NCBI GenBank assembly: GCA_900546345.1
Contig: URCI01000006.1
Coordinates: 33,333 to 97,332 of the forward strand
Direction: 5' to 3'
DNA length: 64,000 nt
Source of the DNA: an uncultured Prevotella sp.
GTDB lineage: Bacteria; Bacteroidota; Bacteroidia; Bacteroidales; Bacteroidaceae
Shown one piece after another: positions 59,534 to 64,000 of the stretch. Within the stretch, counting starts at the first letter, position 1, and every line of letters starts with the position of its first letter. The notes beneath the pieces are model-generated. The model saw nothing but the letters and a program-made list of their open reading frames with translations, made no database searches and was not told the DNA's origin. Made by a program: the position numbers and the translations under genes.

Positions 59534-61438
59534 TTATTTGCTCACTACGATCATTGCACTCTGGGCACTGACCTTCACCGTGCCGCCTTGTAGGGTGGCG
59601 AGCCCGGCTTCGTCGATCTGTCCGTCCTGGCAGACCACACGATAGGTGCCCTCGGGCAGCGCGACGGTGCGTGCCTCACGGTTGCCGTTGAAGATCACAT
59701 AGATGTCGTTCCACGTGTCGATGCCGGCAAGATCCTTGAGATGGAAGGCTACTAAGGCGGGCTGCGACGGCAGGAACTCCAGGTGCTCACGCACGGCGGC
59801 GGCAGAGCCGAGGCGGAAAGCCGGATGGTGACGGCGCAAGGCGATGAGGCGGCGGTAGTAGTCGGTGACGCCGGGATAGCGCTGCAGGTTGCCCCAGTCG
59901 AGGGCGTTGATGCTGTCGGGCGACTCGAAGCTGTTGTGTACCCCCTTCTTGTCGCGCAGCAACTCCTCGCCGCTGAGCATGAACGGCACACCCTGAGAGG
60001 TGAACACGATGGTCTGAGCAAGCTTGTCGAGGGCCTGCAATTCACTCGTAGTGATACCGGGAATGGAAGCCTTTAGGCGGTCAACGAGGCACATGTCGTC
60101 GTGACAGCTCACGTAGGCAATCATCTGTGTCGGCTCGGTAGCCCACGGCTCCTTGCTGTAGTTGACCTTGGAGTAGTCGACTTGCGGATGGGCGATCATA
60201 CCGGCGATACCAGCCTTGATGCTTTCCTCGCTGCCCGGCAGTCCGGCCAGGAACGCCGGTTTGTGATCGTCGCTGAACGGCCCGCGCACAGCGTCGCGCA
60301 GGTCGTCGCAGAAGGCGGCGATGCCCGGCAGCTGCTTCATATTAGCCTTCATGGCCAGCAGGTCGTTGGGCAGTGCGCAACTGCCGGCACTCCACCCCTC
60401 ACCATAGATGAAGATGTTTGGGTCGAGGGCGCTGAGCTCCTTGCGGATGGCGTTCATCGTCGGGATGTCGTGTACGCCCATGAGGTCGAAGCGGAAACCG
60501 TCGACATGGTACTCCGTTGCCCAGTATTTCACGCTTTCGAGCATGAACTCACGCATGAGGGGCTTCTCCGAGGCGGTCTCGTTGCCGCAGCCCGAGCCGT
60601 TGCTGGGCTTGCCGTCCTTGGTGAAGCGGTAGAAGTAGTTGGGCCAGGTGCGCTGGAAGTTGCTGTTCTGCAAGTCGAAGGTGTGGTTGTAGACCACGTC
60701 GAGGATGACGCGGATGCCTGCCTTGTGCAATGCCTGTACCATCTGCTTGAACTCACGGATGCGCGTGGCCGGTGTATAGGGGTCGGTAGAGTAACTGCCC
60801 TCCGGCACGTTGTAGTTCAGCGGGTCGTAGCCCCAGTTGTATTGCGGCTTGTCGAGCTTCGTCTCATCGACCGATGCGTAGTCAAACGACGGCAGGATAT
60901 GCACGGCGTTAATGCCGAGAGCCTTCAGGTATTCCACTGCCCAGGGCTCTGACAGTGCCAGAAATTTGCCTGGATGGGCAGCGTGGCTGGCGATCGAGAA
61001 GTCGCGGTGGTGCATCTCATAGATGACGAGGTCTGCCGGCGAATGAGTGGTGAGGCGATGGTCGTTGGCCCAGCCAACGGGATCGGTCTGCTGCAGGTCG
61101 ATGATGGCACCACGCTGGCCGTTGACTCCGACAGCCTTGGCGAAGACACCCGGCGTGTCGCCGTTGCCTATATTAAAGGTATAGAACTGTCCTTTCAGGT
61201 CGCCTTTGACGGTGGCCGTCCAACGGTTCTTGCCGTCGGCACGCATCTTCACCGTACGCAGCGGCTGACCGCCGAGACCCTCGCTCCACAACGAAAGCGT
61301 GGGACGCTTGGGACTATTGAGAAAAAAAACAGTCTGCTTGGGACTGTAAGACATCTCGCGAAAGACATCTTGCGCCCAGGCAGACATATTGGTTGCCAAC
61401 ATTGTAATTACAGTGATGGATAGTTGTCGAAAGTTCAT
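59534..61438 (-). CDS. pulA: Type I pullulanase (GH13_14)
   Basis: A 634-residue enzyme with a signal peptide (~1-22), an N-terminal carbohydrate-binding-like domain, and the type I pullulanase mark YNWGYDP. Catalytic residues lie at D~318 (FRFDLMG), E~348 (GEGWSAG) and D~448 (SCHDD). It removes alpha-1,6 branches of pullulan and limit dextrins. It lies between susB and susA, 54 bp from susA, in the expected debranching role. Confidence 0.92.
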   Translation of the reverse strand: MNFRQLSITVITMLATNMSAWAQDVFREMSYSPKQTVFFLNSPKRPTLSLWSEGLGGQPLRTVKMRADGKNRWTATVKGDLKGQFYTFNIGNGDTPGVFAKAVGVNGQRGAIIDLQQTDPVGWANDHRLTTHSPADLVIYEMHHRDFSIASHAAHPGKFLALSEPWAVEYLKALGINAVHILPSFDYASVDETKLDKPQYNWGYDPLNYNVPEGSYSTDPYTPATRIREFKQMVQALHKAGIRVILDVVYNHTFDLQNSNFQRTWPNYFYRFTKDGKPSNGSGCGNETASEKPLMREFMLESVKYWATEYHVDGFRFDLMGVHDIPTMNAIRKELSALDPNIFIYGEGWSAGSCALPNDLLAMKANMKQLPGIAAFCDDLRDAVRGPFSDDHKPAFLAGLPGSEESIKAGIAGMIAHPQVDYSKVNYSKEPWATEPTQMIAYVSCHDDMCLVDRLKASIPGITTSELQALDKLAQTIVFTSQGVPFMLSGEELLRDKKGVHNSFESPDSINALDWGNLQRYPGVTDYYRRLIALRRHHPAFRLGSAAAVREHLEFLPSQPALVAFHLKDLAGIDTWNDIYVIFNGNREARTVALPEGTYRVVCQDGQIDEAGLATLQGGTVKVSAQSAMIVVSK

Positions 61439-61499
61439 AGTGTGTTGCTTATAGGTAATGTAGGAAGTGAAGGAAAAGCAGAAGGGCTACCGAGCCGCT

Positions 61500-61545
61500 C
61501 TTTCCCCCTCCTTTGGGAGGGGGTAGGGGGTGGGCTCTTTTACTT
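61500..61545. repeat. G/C palindromic repeat after the susB stop
   Basis: CCCCCTCCTTTGGGAGGGGG with GGGTGGGCTC, overlapping the susB stop at 61540. Post-stop orientation. Confidence 0.8.
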
Positions 61546-63681
61546 TGCCTTCAGACTGACAGCGAAGCCACCGCCGGGAGCCTCGGTGAACTTCAGGGTG
61601 TCGCCCTTCTTCACCGTACGCTTAGTGATGACGTAAGCCTTCGGGTTCTTGTCGTAGCTGGCATTCTTGGCATCAGCATAGATAGTAGCCTCGTACTTGC
61701 GGCCCTTGTCGAGGAAGTCGAGCTTGACGGTGCTCTTGTGTCCGTGCTCGTCGCACTTACCGGCGAGGAACCAGTTATCGGTGCCCTTGGCTTTGCGGGC
61801 GACGGTGATGTAGCGTGCCGGCTCAGCCTCGATGTACTTGCTGTCGGACCAGTCGGCGGCGACATCCTTGATGAACTGGAAGGCATCGTTGTACTTGGCA
61901 TAGTTCTCGGGCAGGTCGGCAGCCATCTGCAGAGGTCCCCACATGACGAGGTAGAGAGCCAGCTGGCCGACAAGCGTCGTGTGTACATAGCTGGGATTGT
62001 CGCTCCAGGTCTTGAGCTGTGTCTCAAGGATGCCTGGGGTGTAGTCCATCGGACCTCCCTGCAGACGCGTAAAGGGCAGGATGACAGTATGGTTGGGATA
62101 GCTGCCGCCGAAAGCCTCGTACTCTGTGCCGCGTGCACTCTCGTTGCCAACGAGGTTAGGCCATGTACGGGCGATGCCGGTAGGACGTGTGGCCTCGTGG
62201 GCATTGACCATGATGTGGTGCTTGGCAGCCTCCTTGACGCAATAGAGATAGTGGTTGTTCATCGGCTGCGAGAAGTGATGATCGCCACGCGGAATGATGT
62301 CGCCCACGTAACCGCTCTTCACAGCGTCGTAGCCGTATTTGTTCATCAAGTTATAAGCAGCTTCCAAGTGACGCTCGTAGTTGACGACGCTCGACGAAGT
62401 CTCATTGTGCATCATCAGCTTCACGCCCTTGGAATGAGCATAGTCATTGAGGGCCTTGATATCGAAGTCGGGATAAGGTGTGACGAAATCGAAGACATAG
62501 TCCTTCCAGTGGTTGGCCCAGTCTTCCCAACCGACGTTCCAGCCCTCGACGAGCACCTCGGACAGGCCGTTGGCGGCGGCGAAGTCGATGTACTTGCGCA
62601 CCTCGGTGTTGTTGGCGCCGTGGCGGCCGTTGGGCTTGACCTTGCTCCAGTCTATGCTGTCGAGTTTGATGGAGGGATACTCATCGGTGTAGTTCCATGA
62701 GTTCTTACCGACAATCATCTCCCACCACACACCGCAGTATTTGGTAGGATGAATCCAGGATGTATCCTCGATCTTGCACGGCTCGTTGAGGTTATAGATG
62801 AAGTTGTTGGCCTCAGAGAGCATGTCGCGGGCGTCATCGCTCACGGCCACTGTGCGCCAGGGCGTGTTGCACGGCGTCTGCATATAGCCTTTCATGCCAG
62901 TGGCATCGGGGGTGAGCCAAGACTCAAACACCATGTTCTTATCGTCGAGGTTGAGGTGCATCGTGGCATAGTCGATGCAGGCGGCTTCGTGGATGTTGAT
63001 ATACAGTCCGTCCTTGGTCTTCATCTGCAAGGCCGTCTGCACACCTGTGGGCGAGAAGACAGCCACGGAGGAGTTGTTCCAGTTCACGGCATCGTGGAAA
63101 CGGGAGCGAATCTCAGAGAGCTTACTCTCCTGTGTCTCCTGCTCCTGTGTGTCGTAGTCGCCTGGCAGCCACCATGCGGTATGGTCACCAGCCATGGCAA
63201 ACTGCGTGTGCTCGTCCTTGATGACGAAGTAGACCAGTGAGTCCTGTTGCGGGAACTCGTAGCGCAGACCCATACCTATATTATATACACGGAAGCGAAT
63301 GGTCATCTTGCGCTTGGTAGCGGGCTGCGTGAGGTTCACGGCCATCTCGTTGTAGTGGTTACGGATCTTGGCGTATTGTCCCCAGACGGGTGTCCAGGTC
63401 TCGTCAAAGGTAGAGGTCTTGCTGCCTGTCTCGGTGAAGCCGTCCATGAGGCTGGTTTCGCGCATGCCTTTGCTGGCGTGCTTGTCCTTGGCGAGTTCCA
63501 AGCCGAGGTGGGAAGGCTTGACGACAGCCTTGTTTTTATAGGACATCTCGTAGGTGGGCACACCGTTGCCCGTGAGCGAGAAGGTGACGCTGACGTTACC
63601 GTCGGGCGACTTCACCGTCTGTGCCAAAGCGGCCAACGGCATGAGCAGTGCCATGGAGATGATGCTTGCTATCTTGTTCAT
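61540..63681 (-). CDS. susB: GH97 alpha-glucosidase (SusB)
   Basis: A 713-residue periplasmic enzyme: signal peptide (~1-20), an N-terminal beta-supersandwich, and the GH97 barrel with LVEGWNVGWEDW, HNETSS (E~427), HEATRPTG (E~497) and GNESARGTEYEAF (acid). SusB is an inverting alpha-glucosidase that releases glucose from maltooligosaccharides. The catalytic and Ca-binding glutamates are kept. It lies first of three in the run and downstream of another Sus-type gene whose 3' end is at 63891. Confidence 0.93.
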   Translation of the reverse strand: MNKIASIISMALLMPLAALAQTVKSPDGNVSVTFSLTGNGVPTYEMSYKNKAVVKPSHLGLELAKDKHASKGMRETSLMDGFTETGSKTSTFDETWTPVWGQYAKIRNHYNEMAVNLTQPATKRKMTIRFRVYNIGMGLRYEFPQQDSLVYFVIKDEHTQFAMAGDHTAWWLPGDYDTQEQETQESKLSEIRSRFHDAVNWNNSSVAVFSPTGVQTALQMKTKDGLYINIHEAACIDYATMHLNLDDKNMVFESWLTPDATGMKGYMQTPCNTPWRTVAVSDDARDMLSEANNFIYNLNEPCKIEDTSWIHPTKYCGVWWEMIVGKNSWNYTDEYPSIKLDSIDWSKVKPNGRHGANNTEVRKYIDFAAANGLSEVLVEGWNVGWEDWANHWKDYVFDFVTPYPDFDIKALNDYAHSKGVKLMMHNETSSSVVNYERHLEAAYNLMNKYGYDAVKSGYVGDIIPRGDHHFSQPMNNHYLYCVKEAAKHHIMVNAHEATRPTGIARTWPNLVGNESARGTEYEAFGGSYPNHTVILPFTRLQGGPMDYTPGILETQLKTWSDNPSYVHTTLVGQLALYLVMWGPLQMAADLPENYAKYNDAFQFIKDVAADWSDSKYIEAEPARYITVARKAKGTDNWFLAGKCDEHGHKSTVKLDFLDKGRKYEATIYADAKNASYDKNPKAYVITKRTVKKGDTLKFTEAPGGGFAVSLKAK

Positions 63682-63711
63682 ATCGTTTGGTTAATAATGT
63701 TCGTTTGGTGG

Positions 63712-63804
63712 GGGCTATAGAGGCTATCATAGCCGCTATAGGTTCTATAGCCGCTAAAGTCTCTATAGTTTCTGTAGCCTCTATAGCTTCTATAGCCTCT
63801 ATAG
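63712..63804. repeat. Degenerate 9-bp CTATAG repeats
   Basis: About ten copies of CTATAG plus three bases (such as CTATAGCCT) in the 209-bp gap upstream of susB. They are imperfect. Confidence 0.75.
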
Positions 63805-63825
63805 CTCCCTTGTTATTGCGTTAGC

Positions 63826-63886
63826 CTTCCCCTCCCTCGGGAGGGGTTAGGGGTGGGCTTCCCTCGGGAGGGGTTAGGGGTGGGCT
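63826..63886. repeat. Two G/C palindromic repeats after a stop codon
   Basis: Two copies of CCCTCGGGAGGGGTTAGGGG. They lie just after the stop at 63891 of the partial gene, in the same orientation as other post-stop copies. Confidence 0.85.
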
Positions 63887-63890
63887 TTAC

Positions 63891-64000
63891 TTACAACTCT
63901 CCCTTCTTCTCCCCGAAGGTGTTGGTGCGTCCGCTTTGGTTGACAAGCTCCTTGACGTTGGACATGAAGTTGTTGTTAGCCATGAGGTCCTCGATGTTGA
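63891..64000 (-). CDS. C-terminal end of an unidentified gene
   Basis: The last 36 residues, ending VKELVNQSGRTNTFGEKKGEL, of a gene that continues past the window edge. The position upstream of susB suggests a Sus outer-membrane lipoprotein or receptor gene, but the fragment is too short to identify the family. Confidence 0.5.
   Translation of the reverse strand, partial: NIEDLMANNNFMSNVKELVNQSGRTNTFGEKKGEL

Overview
The window looks like a chromosomal segment of a Bacteroidales bacterium, most likely a Prevotella-type organism. The evidence is a type IX secretion pair (PorU/PorV), a Sus-type starch locus, a hybrid two-component/AraC regulator, GLPGLI, DUF4876, DUF6850 and DUF6080 family proteins, a desulfoferrodoxin, promoters of the Bacteroidetes form TTTG-N19-21-TAnnTTTG, and a near absence of Shine-Dalgarno sites. 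The species cannot be named from sequence alone. No rRNA, tRNA, CRISPR array, IS element or phage was seen.

Layout. (1) 1-17.6 kb is a surface-glycan locus: a flippase cut by the window edge, several glycosyltransferases, a TarI-like cytidylyltransferase with an extended SDR and a LicD-family protein, three paralogous DUF6080 membrane proteins, and a minus-strand run of sulfatase-fold phosphoethanolamine transferase, two acyltransferase-3 proteins, a UbiA prenyltransferase resembling decaprenyl-phosphate phosphoribosyltransferase, a HAD phosphatase, GtrA and DUF6080. (2) 17.8-19.9 kb is a stress locus: desulfoferrodoxin, a remnant of a ccsA-like gene, a hemerythrin-LuxR regulator, and a candidate small RNA with its own promoter and terminator. 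(3) 19.9-23.2 kb has two more glycosyltransferases and an M23/LysM peptidase. (4) 23.4-27.7 kb has a hybrid histidine kinase with degenerate ATP-binding boxes, divergent from two tandem copies of a small membrane protein with an AraC-like half helix-turn-helix. (5) 27.8-35.1 kb is a MacAB-like efflux set, an MsbA-like ABC exporter and nadK. (6) 35.2-46.7 kb carries a DJ-1 protein, ispD, recG, ispF, porV, porU, an FAH-family hydrolase and a GH53 galactanase. (7) 47.3-56.6 kb encodes envelope proteins: a TonB receptor/DUF4876/DUF6850 operon and a beta-barrel/GLPGLI pair. (8) 56.9-64 kb is a NUDIX gene with a doubtful 5' end, then susB-pulA-susA and the 3' end of an upstream gene.

How the parts fit. 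The first 17 kb reads as synthesis, lipid-linked activation, export and decoration of a surface polysaccharide. The UbiA-HAD-GtrA-DUF6080 order suggests a polyprenyl-phosphate-pentose donor used by GT-C-like DUF6080 enzymes; this is inference. PorU and PorV would process secreted proteins such as the GH53 enzyme, which ends in a type IX-like C-terminal tail. The starch genes convert maltooligosaccharides and pullulan-type glucans to glucose.

A striking overlay is a family of about 13 G/C-rich palindromic repeats. Most sit directly after stop codons in one orientation. Those in the opposite orientation are translated in frame as N-terminal extensions of three genes (HAD, ispF, porU).
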